Origin: Ctenosaura bakeri
Lineage: Eukaryota; Chordata; Lepidosauria; Squamata; Iguanidae
Assembly: GCA_948474755.1 (NCBI GenBank)
Contig: CAOLHI010001012.1
Coordinates: 124,001-188,000 of the forward strand
Direction of reading: 5' to 3'
DNA: 64,000 nt
The notes below the pieces were generated by a model. That model searched no databases, was not told the origin of the DNA, and was given only the letters and a program-made list of their open reading frames with translations. Of the stretch, positions 45,245-56,875 are shown piece by piece. Both the position numbers and the translations under genes were made by a program. The first letter of the stretch is position 1. Each line of letters opens with the position of its first letter.

Positions 45245-46500
45245 AAACTTAATATAACACTTCTTGCATCTAATGAAATGGGATTCTGTCCATGAGGGTT
45301 ATGACAGAGTAAATGTGATAAAAGGAGAACTGGGCAATCACTACTGCAACTGGAGAAGACTGTGGGGTTTCTAGGTTAGCTCACCTAACTTCATAACTTT
45401 AAAAAGCAAGCAAAATTTTTCTGAGCTGGAAAATCTATTGAGATTTGATTCATAAATCAAACCAAATAAGATCTCCTTACCATCTTTTCATGTCTAGTTG
45501 ATCTACCACCATTTCTTTCACCTTGGTGGTTTATACTATATAGCAGATTTAGCAATCTGCCTTACATCTGAGAAGACTATTTAGATTATCTTTTTTTTCC
45601 CTAGCGTACAAAGTACAACTGGCTACTACAAGCTCCCCAGTCCCATTGTCCTATTCCAGGAAGTAAACCCACCTTCAGTGAAGCACAGATGTTTTCTAGG
45701 ACCCCTGAAGGAAGAACTAGCTCCTCTTGGAATTTGTCTGAGGGCGCAGTCAGCTAACACAAATTAATTCCATCATCCATCACCATTCAATTACTCTTGA
45801 CTATGAAAATTCTTACGAGCCCAATGTGTACTTAGAAGTTTTCTCCATGTATTTATTGTGCTTACTCCTGAATGAGTAGGAATGCTATATATATTGCATA
45901 TAACCTTTGTTACTCCCAGAAGGTCTCAGTTACAGTAGCTCATCCCCAACATCTCCCTTGTGTTATAAAAGTACTATTTCAACTTCAGCCTAGTGTTGGG
46001 CAGCTTGAGGATCCCTGAACTTCCTACACTGGGGTTCATGCTAAGACAAGAATATGCAGTTTTTTAAAAATGTAATTTTTCCAAAATAAGTTATTGCTGC
46101 CAATATAAATAAGCAAAAATTGTGCCTTTATATCTTTCAAAATGTAAATGTTCTTACAATCTTTGTATGACAACAGATATGATAAGCCTAGGTGTACTAT
46201 ACATCACAACAAAAATGCATTTTTCCACTTCATAAAATATCTGAAAAACTGATATTGTAACTGAACTAGTGGATATACTGAAATACTGAAATATGATAAC
46301 AAGCTATCATCTGACTGAAGAGAAAGGAAACATATCCTTGTATTTCCTTCTGCAAAAGGAAAAGCAGTATATACTATAAATACATTGCAAACACACCATT
46401 TATGCTTCTTGCTGTTGTTTTTTCCAATGTGCTTTGGCAAATCTGATCTAAAATATTAAAGATAGATATGTTTACCTGAATGTACAATATTTCCACAACA
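45245..46500. other. Anonymous non-coding DNA
   Basis: No recognisable gene or repeat. Confidence 0.45.
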
Positions 46501-46509
46501 GTATATAAA

Positions 46510-46988
46510 GGCCCTTTTCACATGCGGAGGAAGCCACGCCCGAAAACACGCCAAAATGGAGCTTACCTGGAGCTGTCGCAATGTGGAGCAGCACAAGTTC
46601 ACTGCTCCACACGCAGCGGCATCCTGCGGCATCCCGCAGCATCCAAAATGGTGGCTTCCAGCTGGCGGAGGCTCTCCGCCAACCGGAGAAGCTTACCAGC
46701 CAGAAGCCCGCCCCCCTGGCCAGTCTGCAGGCGTGCACTTGCACGCACCTGCAAATCCACACCGGGCACTGTGACGGGGCTGCACGGGGCTGCACGCCCC
46801 GTGCTTTTTGAAAACAACTTGAAAAGTGGTTTTCAAAAAGCACGCGGCGCCGCCACTTCCAGTCGCCCCTGCACGGATTGGGGTGTGGAAATACACAAAA
46901 GTAGTCAGCCCCAATCCACGTTACGGTGTAGACGACCTCCGTCAGAGGTCGCTCTACACCATTTTTTTAACCCCGTGTGAAAAGGTCC
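46510..46988 (-). mobile_element. Hairpin-rich Harbinger-like MITE, copy A3
   Basis: Ends GGCCCTTTTCACATGCGG and CCCCGTGTGAAAAGGTCC; flanking triplets AAA on both sides (46507-46509, 46989-46991). Very GC-rich against an AT-rich background. Hairpins seen in series: GGAGCAG/CTGCTCC near 46584-46609, GGCGGA/TCCGCC near 46664-46681, 46727-46752 (GCAGGCGTGCA loop), 46801-46843 (15-bp perfect stem, GTGCTTTTTGAAAAC) and 46925-46960. No coding capacity. Opposite orientation to A1. Confidence 0.88.
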
Positions 46989-47029
46989 AAAGTATATAAT
47001 TAGTATATGCTAACTAATTCCATGCAGGT

Positions 47030-47780
47030 CCAGCTCTACAAAGGTCTAACTAGATCTGCTAGGCCAAACAGGAGCCTAGCCAGGACTACCAGGCCTGACA
47101 GGACTGAAAGGGGCCCAAATACGAGTATCAGATCTTCATGGGGAGCTTACTTGGCCTATGAAGCTTCAATGGGGCTAACTGGGTCTATATGCCGTACAGA
47201 GGCCTAGATGGACATGGCCTATCAAGCCCAACTATGGCTATCAGGCCTTAAAGGGGCTTAACCTGGCCTAACAGGTCCAACTGGGCCTAGCTTGGCCTAT
47301 CAGGCCTGCAAAGGGCCTAATGGGCCTGCCAGGGATGGCCTGGCCAGTCTTAACTGGCCTACAAGGGGGTTAGCATATCTTACCATGCCAATAACAGGGG
47401 TCTAGCAGGGCCTACGTGGGCTACAATGGACCAAGTAGGTCCTACCAAGGACTTGGGTCTTGGGTCGCAGTCCAGGAGAACGGCTGCATGTAGAAATAAT
47501 AAATAAACAAACTAAATAAATAAATACCAAGCCCGTGAAGAGGCCTAACGGGATTTATGAGGCCTGTGAAGAGGTGAGGGCCTACCAAGCCTGTGAAGGG
47601 GCCTAGTGGAGCTACCTGGCCTATAAACAGCCTACGAGATTTTCTGAGGACCTGTCAGTCCTCATCACACAGGACCTACCAGGCCTGTCAAGACCGAGAT
47701 AGCAAGCAAGGCCCACCAGGCCATGGCAAAGCCAAACTAGGCCAACAATCCAGATTGGGGTAGGAGGGTGAAATGAGGTC
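47030..47780. repeat. Degenerate GGCCTA/AGGCCT-rich array
   Basis: GGCCTA, AGGCCT and GGGCCTA recur every 12-30 bases: CTTGGCCTATGAAG, TCAGGCCTTAAAGGGG, CTTGGCCTATCAGGCCTGC, AAAGGGCCTAATGGGCCTGC, ACCAAGCCTGTGAAGGGGCC and others. The units vary too much to give one period by eye. An A/T-rich LINE-tail-like patch near 47460-47525 interrupts it. No frame crosses the array. Best described as an old minisatellite. Confidence 0.7.
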
Positions 47781-47784
47781 TTAG

Positions 47785-48730
47785 CAAGCTCCCAGCCAAA
47801 TATCTATTCCTTTTGGCCTAAATTCTCACAACCCCCTACGCAGCTGCCTGATCCAGCCCTTCCCATGCTCAAACCATAAGGCAGCAAAAAAAAGTCCCCA
47901 CCCAATCAGCTGTGTGGCCTACTTCATCATCCTCTTCAAATGAAGCATTAACCAAAGAAGGAGTAAAGGGGGGACATCATAGTACTCTGCCTGACACAGT
48001 CATTGCTAGTGTCTCCTCCATTGGAGATCAGAAAGTTGAGTCCTCCTCTGCAGTGCTTTGTGCCATGAGGATCTGGATCTGCATGGCTATTTCCTCAGTG
48101 TTAGAAAACTCTTAACAGTGGAATCTCAATGTATTTTCTGGATATTGCAATGTGTCTATGGATATCTTGTATGGTACCAACACGAACCCCTGTTTCTTGA
48201 AATATTACTATTTCTTGTTGTTAACTAAATCCAGTTCCTACAGCCAAATACAGGAGGACAATTTAGCCAATGGTACTTACATAGGGGTTGACTTTTCAAG
48301 TTCCTATTGATTGAGTTGTACTACTTTACTTGGAACTGTCATGTAAATGAAGCTACTGTACTTAAAAAAAATAACACCTTGGGAGATATGGGAGTTGCAG
48401 AGCAAAGTACTTCACTTCCAAAAATGTATCTGTAGCTCAAATGGACTTCAGAGGCTTTCTTACAGATAAAAAGGTGTATAGATAAGCCCAATGTGTTGTT
48501 TTCAATTGTGCTCAGCTGTTCAGGCAGAAAAAAAAGAAGATGGGAGTAAGCTGGGATGGAAAGGAACATCCTTCAGGCTAGATTGAGGAAAGCAAATGAG
48601 ATAATGTTTTGCTTTTGCTATAGGAGGAAGGGCACCTCTTTTTTGAAAAAATCTGTGTGAGACAGAACAAGATGTATGTGTATAGTGTATAGTGTGTATA
48701 GTGACATGGATCATACATACATGCATCTAT
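47785..48730. other. Anonymous non-coding DNA
   Basis: No recognisable gene or repeat. Confidence 0.45.
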
Positions 48731-48732
48731 AC

Positions 48733-49232
48733 AGTGTTATTATGTGCCTTCAAGTTGACTCCAACTTAAGAGCAACCATACCTTTTTGGTGAGACTGATT
48801 CAAAGGAGGTTTGCCCTTATCTTCCTCTAAGGTTTAGAGCAGGGCTTTCCAAATGAAGTGCCACTACACGTTAGTATGTTGCTTGAAGTGTGTAGGTATG
48901 TTGCCTATTGCCTAGAATCTTGGAAATGTATGTTATTATGTATAAATCATATATGTGAAATCCTATGCACACACACACACACATAAATAAAAAGTTTTCA
49001 TGAGATATGTGGTGTCCCCATACATTTTGTTATGTATGCCTAACAGTTTATGTATGTGTCTATATCTCTTATAAGAGATTAGTTTAATCTCCATTTTGCT
49101 AGTAAAACTGAATTACTGTGTCATGAAATGATGCATGTCTAAACAGTGTGTCACCCAACATGAAAAGTTTGGAAAACTCTGTTTTACAGAGTGTCACTTG
49201 CCCAAGGTTTCTGAAACCAACTATCTCTAGTG
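48733..49232 (-). mobile_element. tRNA-derived squamate SINE, split by a hAT element
   Basis: The 3' half lies at 48733-48839 (TTATGTGCCTTCAAGTTGAC, GGAGGTTTGCCCTTATCTTC) and resumes at 49190 with AGTGTCACTTGCCCAAGG. The tRNA-like head beyond 49232 is not recognisable. Removing the insert and one 8-bp flank joins the two parts in the expected order. Confidence 0.72.
48840..49181. mobile_element. Non-autonomous hAT element
   Basis: Ends CAGGGCTTTCCAAA and TTTGGAAAACTCTG match as inverted repeats at 12 of 14 positions. The flanking octamers GTTTAGAG and TTTTACAG agree at 6 of 8, consistent with a decayed 8-bp hAT duplication. Length 342 bp, with an AC microsatellite near 48969-48984. No transposase. 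Confidence 0.72.
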
Positions 49233-49234
49233 CA

Positions 49235-51350
49235 GAGACAACTAAACAAAAAGAGAAATCAGATAAAAACACAGTAAAGCACAACCATCGGTATTATAAA
49301 TGCTGGCCAGAGTTGTGAAAGCATAACCACCATAGTCACACAACAATGCAGTGATTCCCAGCCCACCCTACCCCCAATCCCCACTTAACAGTTATTCTCC
49401 TGTCACTTGGAAAGATATTGACTGACATTTCTGCCACCACCTGTGGGTGATCTCTGGTGTGACAACCAGAAACAAGGTCCCTGCCACAGTTCTCCCTGGC
49501 ACCAGGGATTGCTTGCAGAAGGGGTGGGTGGGAACATTGCTACGGCTGATTTCTGATAAATGGGGATAGGGAAACTTTCACAATCCCTACACGTCCCCTA
49601 TACTAGAGAATACATGGAGACTGTGAGTGCAAAGCAATTACCAATGTGTGACTCTAGATTACACATTTGTAATTCCTCAACAGGTTTCTGGTCAACCATT
49701 AACAAGTAAAGAAAGAGTGAGGGCTAGTCCAAAGGGAGGATATTTAGTAGAAATTCGTGGTTTCCATGTCAGGGATCCAGTGAATCTACTCTCACTTTTA
49801 TCCCAGATTTTAAAAAGGTTTTTCCAAAGTTCTGAAGTTACCTGAGATACAGGGTTCAGAGACTTGAATAGCCCCTTTAAAGACAGGGATTAAAAAAAAA
49901 CAAAAAACCCAGAGCAGATTCACTGCATTCCTGACATGGAAGCCATTGATTGATACAGAATGTATTCCAGAGTTTGGAGATATCTTTCCCCACTTGCCTG
50001 ACAAGTAGGTCTGTGAAATCGGGGGAGGGGGAAGGTATCTTTAAAAGATCTTACCTATTCATCTGAATTACTGAGCAGAATCATAGCCATATCCAAACAG
50101 CCCTAGCTTAATAATGAATAACTTGAGTCCTATTAATTTCACTGGGTCTGCTCTAATATAGCTAAGACTTGACTGAACCCACCGGTCTTTTTAACCTATT
50201 TTGTTGGCATAGTGCATGTGTAGGACCAGGATTTTTTTAGGATTTTGCTGTTGATAAGCTGATTATTCTTTACTGCAAAGATCTACTGACTGTGTTGGCT
50301 ACCCACATTCAACCAATTCATTCTTCATTTATTTCCCCAAAGCCCTTTTATCTATACTCTTAAAGGGGGTTGTTTACCTCCTGCACCCATTAATACAGCA
50401 GAATAATTGAAATCACAGCTTGTGGCCCCAGTGCTTTCCAGGTTTAGAAATTCTCCCCTCTTTCTTTTCTGCAGCTCAAACATGGCAATGTCAAAATGTT
50501 CTGCAGATGATCTCTGGGGAATCTGTGAGGCTAATTAGGGTGAGCTTCATCGTAAAGCATATAGTTGTTAAAAGTGCTTTTGTATACACTCAAGTAATGA
50601 TCATTCTTTACACAGACTGTGATTTGTTGCAGCAATTTGCAGCCATATATCTCTTAGGAGCTAATTCTTGTGTTATTTATTGCATGCATGATTATTAATG
50701 ATATCTTAACAACTGTTGGAAGTAAGTTATTTCACCTCACTAAGTCAAGTACTTTAGCACAATATTTACAGATCTAAACATCTTTCACAAAAGACTATTT
50801 TTTTAAAAAAAAAAACATGCTTTAAAAAGTTCCAATCTAGTTAAGAAGGATGGGGGAGCATTACTTATAAGCCAATTGCATAATTTGCTGAATAAATGCA
50901 GAATCTGATCAACAGGATCCTATAGTATGAAACTGTTCATGCAATGGACTGTAGCACAAGCGGTTTGATTATCTCAACACTGACACATGGAGGTATCCAT
51001 GACCTCTTTGTACAAACATAAGAATGGGTGCAGTGATGACAGGAGAAGAACTCACTTCTTTCCAGTGGCTGGCTCCTAGCCAACTGTTTCTTGAATAATG
51101 AGAAGCCTCTATGGAAATAATGACCTGGAAAATTGCCTGTGCCACAGCGCACTCCTCTTATTGTGCTTTGGCTCTGAGGACTCTTTGGGGCAAGGTATGA
51201 AAGAAAGAACCAGCTTTGGGTGGGGGGTAGGGTGCTGCATGTCGCTGCTTCCTCTCCCATTATTGCTAATAACCACACACTTTTCCAACTTTTTTTTTGT
51301 CTTCCAACTGTTTTTTTTTCTCTTTCCCCAGCCGTTGCCATATGGTATTG
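49235..51350. other. Anonymous non-coding DNA
   Basis: No recognisable gene or repeat. Confidence 0.45.
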
Positions 51351-51354
51351 CACA

Positions 51355-51630
51355 TGTTGACAGGGGGAGTGTGTTCCTGTTGCTTCTGCTGGACCTCTCA
51401 GCGACATTCAGTATCATCAACCTGGATGCTCAGGTTTCTGAGGTGGCCAGGAGTGCATTTGCACACCTTAAACTAGTGGGCCAGCTATGCCTATTCCTGG
51501 GAACATTTGATGTAGCTTTAGGGACACATGTTTTAGTTACATCCTGATTGGATTATTATAATGCACTGTATGTGGGGCTGCTTTTGAAGAGTGTTTGGAA
51601 ACTTCAACTGGTCAGCCTGTCTGAGGTCTA
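51355..51630 (+). pseudogene. L2-type LINE reverse transcriptase fragment
   Basis: TTGCTTCTGCTGGACCTCTC encodes a LLLLLDLSA-like reverse transcriptase motif. Farther on, GATTGGATTATTATAATGCA and GTGGGGCTGC encode LDYYNALYVGL, followed by KSVWKLQL, the usual L2 C-terminal sequence. The middle of the reverse transcriptase, with its catalytic DD, is missing and frames are broken. Confidence 0.65.
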
Positions 51631-51634
51631 AGAT

Positions 51635-51712
51635 CTTGTTCATTTGTTTATTGAATGTATATGCTTCTGTTCTCCTAGATGGGATCCAAGGCAGCTAACA
51701 ATAATTTAAAAA
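51635..51712 (-). repeat. LINE 3' end, minus orientation
   Basis: ATTTGTTTATTGAATGTATA then ATGGGATCCAAGGCAGCTAA is the complement of the common LINE tail. Confidence 0.45.
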
Positions 51713-51719
51713 TATGCTT

Positions 51720-52295
51720 GTGATGAAGTTGCTCTGGGAGTCAGCTATTTGGAATGCAAGTGCAACTTGACAGTGAAATCCAGAACAGTTGTATGTGGGG
51801 GAGGGCTTATGTATGATAAGAATTATCTATGACAGCAAGTCCATTTGTAAAGAGAACTTTCAGTGAGATCTTTGCCAGAGACGGTGGTTGGGTTGTGTTT
51901 AAGCAACTGAGGAAAAGACACAGAGAAGTGTCTAAGGCTGGGAGTTATTGCTATGGAAGTTTATACTGTTTAATGTAACAACAGCACATTTGGCATGAAC
52001 TTTGACAAGAGACTTTATTTCTAATGCTATTACAATCAAGGATATAGTTTGTTTTATAGCTACTCAGTTGGCCGGCATTATTTAAAGTCACTGGTAACAA
52101 AACAAAAAAACACAGAAACAAAACCGCACTACCTTACATAAATTAATTGGTTCTGAAGGACCATTTAAGACACTAGCCATTTAACAGGGAAGTTGGGTTT
52201 AAAGGGTGGAGTTAGATCTAATCTCAAGACACCTTATTCAGTTGGACCTGTGACACAAGTGTAATGGAAAATAAGGGCCTGTCACAATAATGCTA
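51720..52295. other. Anonymous non-coding DNA
   Basis: No recognisable gene or repeat. Confidence 0.4.
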
Positions 52296-52299
52296 AAGC

Positions 52300-52625
52300 A
52301 TTTAGTTTACAAAAGTTACGAAATTTAATATTCCAAATATCAAAACATACTTAAAAACAGCTAAAACACTTAAAACATATTTAAAATATTATTTCAAGAA
52401 AGATTTAAAAATACAAATGAAAAATACAGCACACCACTTTGCACACAAACTACACCTCCATAATTAAAATTCAAGATTCAAAAGTCTACCTGATTAAGAA
52501 TGTCTTCACCTGCCAGCAGAAAGAGAGCAGGATAAAAGCCAACCAGACCTTCCAGAGATGGGAGTTACATAGTGTGGGAACAGCCATGGAGAAGGTTCTC
52601 TCCTGAGTCCTCAACAAACACACAA
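52300..52625 (-). repeat. LINE 3' region, minus orientation
   Basis: A-rich part, then TCTTCACCTGCCAGCAGAAA, GACCTTCCAGAGATGGGAGT and CATGGAGAAGGTTCTCTCCT. Same layout as 34785-35270. Confidence 0.5.
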
Positions 52626-52660
52626 AACAAACAAAACAAAACAAAACAAAACAAACAAAA
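52616..52660. repeat. (ACAAA)n microsatellite
   Basis: AAACAAACAAAACAAAACAA and onward; simple repeat. Confidence 0.9.
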
Positions 52661-52689
52661 AAGATAATGAAACTGAGATAAAGATTGTA

Positions 52690-53545
52690 ACACTTGTGTT
52701 GGCTTATATATCATCTAGGCACTTCTCTCTGTCCTACCACCTTCACAGGCATAGCTGGAAAACAGATGAAGGCCTTCTTTGTTGCTGCTCTCTCAATCTG
52801 GAACTCCCTCCCAAAGGAGATTAGGATGTCTCCTTCCTGGTTTAACTTTCAGCAACAGGTTAATACCTTTCATTTCCATCAAGCATTTGGAATTTTAACA
52901 AATATGACTTTCATGGTGCCATACTATTTTTAATCTGTTTTAAGGTAAGATTTTAATTGGTTTTAATTTTGTTGTTGTAGACATAGGCCCTTTCTGCACA
53001 TGGGGTGTGAATCGGGCAGAAATGGGCAGAAATGGGTCTCACTGGATTTTTCCTGCAATCAGGCGAGTCCGTCGCGAAGAGCAGCAGCACAAGTTCATCG
53101 CTCCGCAGTTCTCCAGCATCCGAAATGGCAGCTTCCAGTTGGTGGAGACTCTCCACCAACCGGAGAAACTTGCCAGCCGAAAGCCCACCCCTAGAAGATC
53201 TGCAGGCATGCACTTGCATGTGCCTGCAAATCTGCTCCGGAGCACGGGAATAGAGCGGGACAGGGTTGCCCACTCTGTGCTTTCTAAAAACCTCAAAAAA
53301 GAGGTTTTTAAAAAAGCATGCTGCGCAACCAGTTCCGGTCACGCAGAACTGGACTGAGATGTGGAACTACAAAAAGTAGTCCACCTCAGTTCACTCTATG
53401 GTGCAGAAGACCTCCATCGGAGGTCACTCTGCATCATTTTAAATGCCCGGTGTGGAAATGGCCATAGTCTACTGACTATGTATGTTATTTGATGCTGTTT
53501 TAAGCTTAATTTTATGTTTTAAGTACAGACATTTTATTGCATTCT
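52690..53545 (+). repeat. L2-type LINE 3' part, split by MITE A4
   Basis: AATCTGGAACTCCCTCCCAA encodes the IWNSLP motif that ends L2-type reverse transcriptases. It is followed by an untranslated region rich in TTTTAA that continues after the insertion at 52986-53463. The in-frame stretch from 52694 to 52933 is a remnant of the ORF2 C-terminus. Confidence 0.6.
52986..53463 (-). mobile_element. Hairpin-rich Harbinger-like MITE, copy A4
   Basis: Ends GGCCCTTTCTGCACATGGGG and CCCGGTGTGGAAATGGCC; flanking triplets ATA on both sides (52983-52985, 53464-53466). Serial hairpins at 53202-53227 (GCAGGCATGCA / TGCATGTGCCTGC), 53285-53311 (AAAAACCTC / GAGGTTTTT) and 53401-53432. Inserted in the 3' part of an L2-type LINE. 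No coding capacity. Confidence 0.88.
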
Positions 53546-53548
53546 GTC

Positions 53549-55262
53549 TTTTTTTAAAAATATTTTTATTAGCAAAAAAAATATAGGACAAGGAAACAAA
53601 TCTTATAGACACATATCTAAGCAACAATATGAAATAGGAAAAGTGGAGGAGGGCATAGGGGAAAAATACAACAGTTAGTACAAATACAAGGGAACTTCCA
53701 CCTGGAATGAGGTAACGGCCTTAGTACAGAGAAAATAATAACCTCTCCATCATAAGAAAAGGGAAAATACTACTTAGCCAAATATAAATATCCTTTAAAT
53801 ATAAATATAAAATATATATTTAAATATAAATTTTAAATACACATTTTAAATATAAATTTAATTTGATATTTAAATAAATATCATCACCAACAGTCAATAC
53901 ATCCTATTACCAGACAGCTAATTAATCTTGAAACTATTACCATTAATAGCACACAATTCTGTTCCTATATACTATAATGGTAACCATATTGTATACTTCC
54001 GCAGTCATTCTCAGAGAAGAAGGCAAATAGATTTGTCTTCTACTTCTTTATCTTCCCACTGCAACAGTGTCCGGGGAGTATAGTAATAATAAATAAATAG
54101 TATTAGTAATAAAAATACCATCAATCGAATCCAACAAAGAAAAAATCAATTAAACCTTCTACACACATCAAAAGAGAGCATTTGGATTATGGGTCAATAT
54201 AAGTAACTAATTTGGGTTAGTGGGTCAACATTGAAATGCAGGTATCAAAATCTTTTTACTTTGGGGAAATGCAGCTAGCAGCTCCTAAGCCTTGTAAAAT
54301 TTGGTATCCATCATATTTTCAAGTCTGTAGGTCATCTTATCCATCTCAGCAGTATCCGTAGCTTTTTCCAGCCATTCTTTGGTTGTGGAGATGGAGGGCA
54401 TTTTCCAGTGCCTAGCAAACACTATTCTGGCTGCCACAATAAGCTGCCACACTAATCTTCTAACATGGAAATCCAGCCTTGGTTTGGATCTCAAAATACC
54501 CAATAAAAAAAAAATTCTAGCATCAAATCAAGTTTGAATTTCAAGATCTTCTGCATATTAGATTGAATAGTATACCAGAATTTTTTCACTCTGTTGCACC
54601 CCCACCACATATGGAAAAAAGTGCCAGCCTGGTTACCACATTTCCAACAGTGATTTTTCATCTGCTTATTCATCTTGGCAAGTCTATTTGGTGTCAGGTA
54701 CCACCTGTGCACCATCGTTAGAACATATTATTGCAACGCATAGGATCTAGAGTACATCCTATTATCTTTCCAGATTGTTTCCCATTCTTCCAACAAAATA
54801 TTACGACCTAAGCCTCTTGCCCAGTTTATCATACATTCTTTTAAAGTCTCATCCTCTAAGTTGAGAGTTAGTAACATTTTATACAATCTGGAAAGTAGAC
54901 ACTTTTCTCCTTTTAACATACAGATTTCTAATTCAGTGGGCCTCAACTCAATCTCATCAGTTTGAAGATTTTTTTAAAATCTTTCTTTTATTTGCAGATA
55001 AAGGAACTACTGTATTGAGGAGCCTTCTTCTGTTGATCTTTCAACAGAATACAATCCCCATTTTGTTTTAACAAATATTTGTAGGTAATCCAGTTGCCGT
55101 ATCTTCTAAGTCTGGTAATGGAAAACACCTTTAAGGGTGATATCCATGATGGTGATTTCAGGCAAAGCAGAAATGTGTATCTTTCCCAAATGGCAATAAG
55201 GGCTTTGTCTATAACATGATTTTTGAAGGACTTCTGAACTTTAACTTGTCATACTGTAAATA
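53549..55262 (-). mobile_element. 5'-truncated L1 LINE
   Basis: A T-run at 53549-53555 marks the poly(A) end on the minus strand, followed (reading minus, upstream) by an AT-rich 3' untranslated region and the C-terminal part of ORF2 from 54285 to about 55250. The rest of ORF2 and all of ORF1 are missing. Confidence 0.78.
54285..55250 (-). pseudogene. L1 ORF2 C-terminal fragment
   Basis: Reading the minus strand: an RYGNWITYKY-like stretch near 55090, then RPTELEI, WARGLGRNI and EEWETIWK, then WYLTPNRLAKM and the terminal cysteine motif NHCWKCG...GTFFHMWWGC typical of the L1 ORF2 tail. A TAA stop separates the 54728-54946 and 54491-54715 segments, which share a frame, and a frameshift near 54495 leads to the last segment ending at 54285. 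Non-functional. Confidence 0.78.
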
Positions 55263-55299
55263 CGTGTACCAGCCAAAATGAAGATCATGTCCTTACAGT

Positions 55300-55390
55300 G
55301 ACACGAACTACCTATCATTTTTGTCTTTTTGTAAGCCACCATGAGCCTCAGTCTGGGACAAAGGCAGGATATAAATAAAGTGATATATGA
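55300..55390 (+). repeat. LINE 3' end
   Basis: TGTAAGCCACCATGAGCCTC then GACAAAGGCAGGATATAAATAA is the plus-strand form of the common reptile LINE terminus. Confidence 0.6.
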
Positions 55391-55399
55391 TTAGATGCA

Positions 55400-55590
55400 T
55401 GGAAAGCTAGCACAGTGTAGTGGTTTGTGTGTTGACCTATGGCTCTGGAGACCAAGGTCTCTGCTCAGTCACGGAAACCCACTGGGTGACCTTGGGTGTA
55501 TCACACACTCCTAGCCCCTCAAAACACTATGATAACTATGCCAACAGGACTGAATAGAATTCTTGCAAATGCCTCAGAGGACAAAGTGAT
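55400..55590 (+). mobile_element. tRNA-derived squamate SINE
   Basis: AAAGCTAGCACAGTGTAGTGG with box A-like TGTAGTGGTTTG, CTATGGCTCTGGAGACCAAG, box B remnant GGTCTCTGCTC, then GGAAACCCACTGGGTGACCT. The 3' half is decayed. Confidence 0.78.
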
Positions 55591-55594
55591 TCCT

Positions 55595-56305
55595 GTGCAT
55601 TTAATTATTTTAGCCAGCCTCTAGTGAACCCATGTTCTTATGGGTCATTTCTATGTATTAGCTATAGAACATAAGCTAGACGGCTTACTGGAATGGAAAT
55701 GTTTCTTCCTGATCACTGTTTTGGCTGGAGCCAACAGGTAAATTACATCCAGAGAAAAATAAGATGGGTGCCCTTAAGTTGGGTATGATCTCTGGCTGAT
55801 TATACATGAAGTCCTTCTGTATCTGCATTAAAGTTACGATCAACAGACTAGATTAGAACCACCAGACAATTCTGCCAAATCCAATTTTTCACTCATTTTT
55901 GTGGAATCAACTCCCCTACATGAGGAATAAAAATTTCAACAATTTTCTTCTCACTGAGGCACATCATGAAGTGCTTTTGTGCCCTCCTCTTTTTTTTAAA
56001 TTTCAGGACCACTTGCAAAAGAAAAAGAAATCATGAAGTTTCTTTGAACAAAAGAAAAAAAAAGTTTTGTTTTTTATGTTGGTTGGGTTTGGTTTGGCTT
56101 TAAATTTTGGTCTCTGCCTCATTTTTTATAATGTTGATTTTACCAAAAAACAAAACAAAACAAAACAAAAAAAACCAAAAACCCTCCCTTGTGTACCTTT
56201 GTGGAATGGCAAGATATACATTGACAAATGACAATCACTGCTATGGAATTCCACCTCCATCTGCTGCTTCTCATTGAATACCAAACTATATTATAGTAAC
56301 TGGTA
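55595..56305. other. Anonymous non-coding DNA
   Basis: No supported gene; a (CAAAA)n run at 56143-56176. Confidence 0.45.
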
Positions 56306-56309
56306 GCTC

Positions 56310-56875
56310 CCACATCAGTCCATACTTCAAGGCCTCAATCCAATAAGCACACTAGCAGCATTCCATCTTCAAGGTGCTAGTTATGACCTATAAAGCTCTA
56401 TATGGCTTAGGTCCAGATTATCTGAAATATCATATCTTTCTCTATACAAACCCACTTGACTTTTAAGATCTTGTGGCTTTCTCTCTGTCTCACCGCAATG
56501 ACAGGAAAATGTGGTGAGGACCTCGGAGACAGCTTTCTCCATGGCTGCTACCAGGCTGTGGAACTGGCTTCCAAGGGAGGCTTGGTTGGTTCCCTCCCTG
56601 CTCTCTTTTTGCCAGCATGCAAAACCTATTTAAACAGGCCTTAAGGTTTTAACAAGTTGAGGTAGTGCAATGAATCTGCTGGTTCTTAATATGTAACAAA
56701 CTTTAATATACTTTTAACTGTTCTAAATTAATAGTTTTAGGTGGATTGTTGTTCAATTTTTTAAAAAAAAATCGTACTACAGATTGCTTTAGTTATTTTG
56801 TTTGAACACGCAGTGTAAGCTGCTCTTGGTCCCATATGGGAGAATAGTGAGATATAAATTTAAAATAAATAGATC
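56310..56875 (+). repeat. L2-type LINE 3' part
   Basis: TGACCTATAAAGCTCTATATGG encodes the TYKALYGL motif near the end of L2-type ORF2; GGACCTCGGAGACAGCTTTC and GGCTGTGGAACTGGCTTCC correspond to the GDRAFS...LWN(S/W)L region. The copy ends with AAGCTGCTCTTGGTCCC and GTGAGATATAAATT, the LINE terminus. Frames are broken. Confidence 0.65.

Noticed and set aside
46480..46980. Long overlapping frames on both strands of MITE A3 (and similar in A2, A4, A5)
   Set aside because: They arise from GC-rich inverted repeats that suppress stops; the peptides differ between copies and match nothing.
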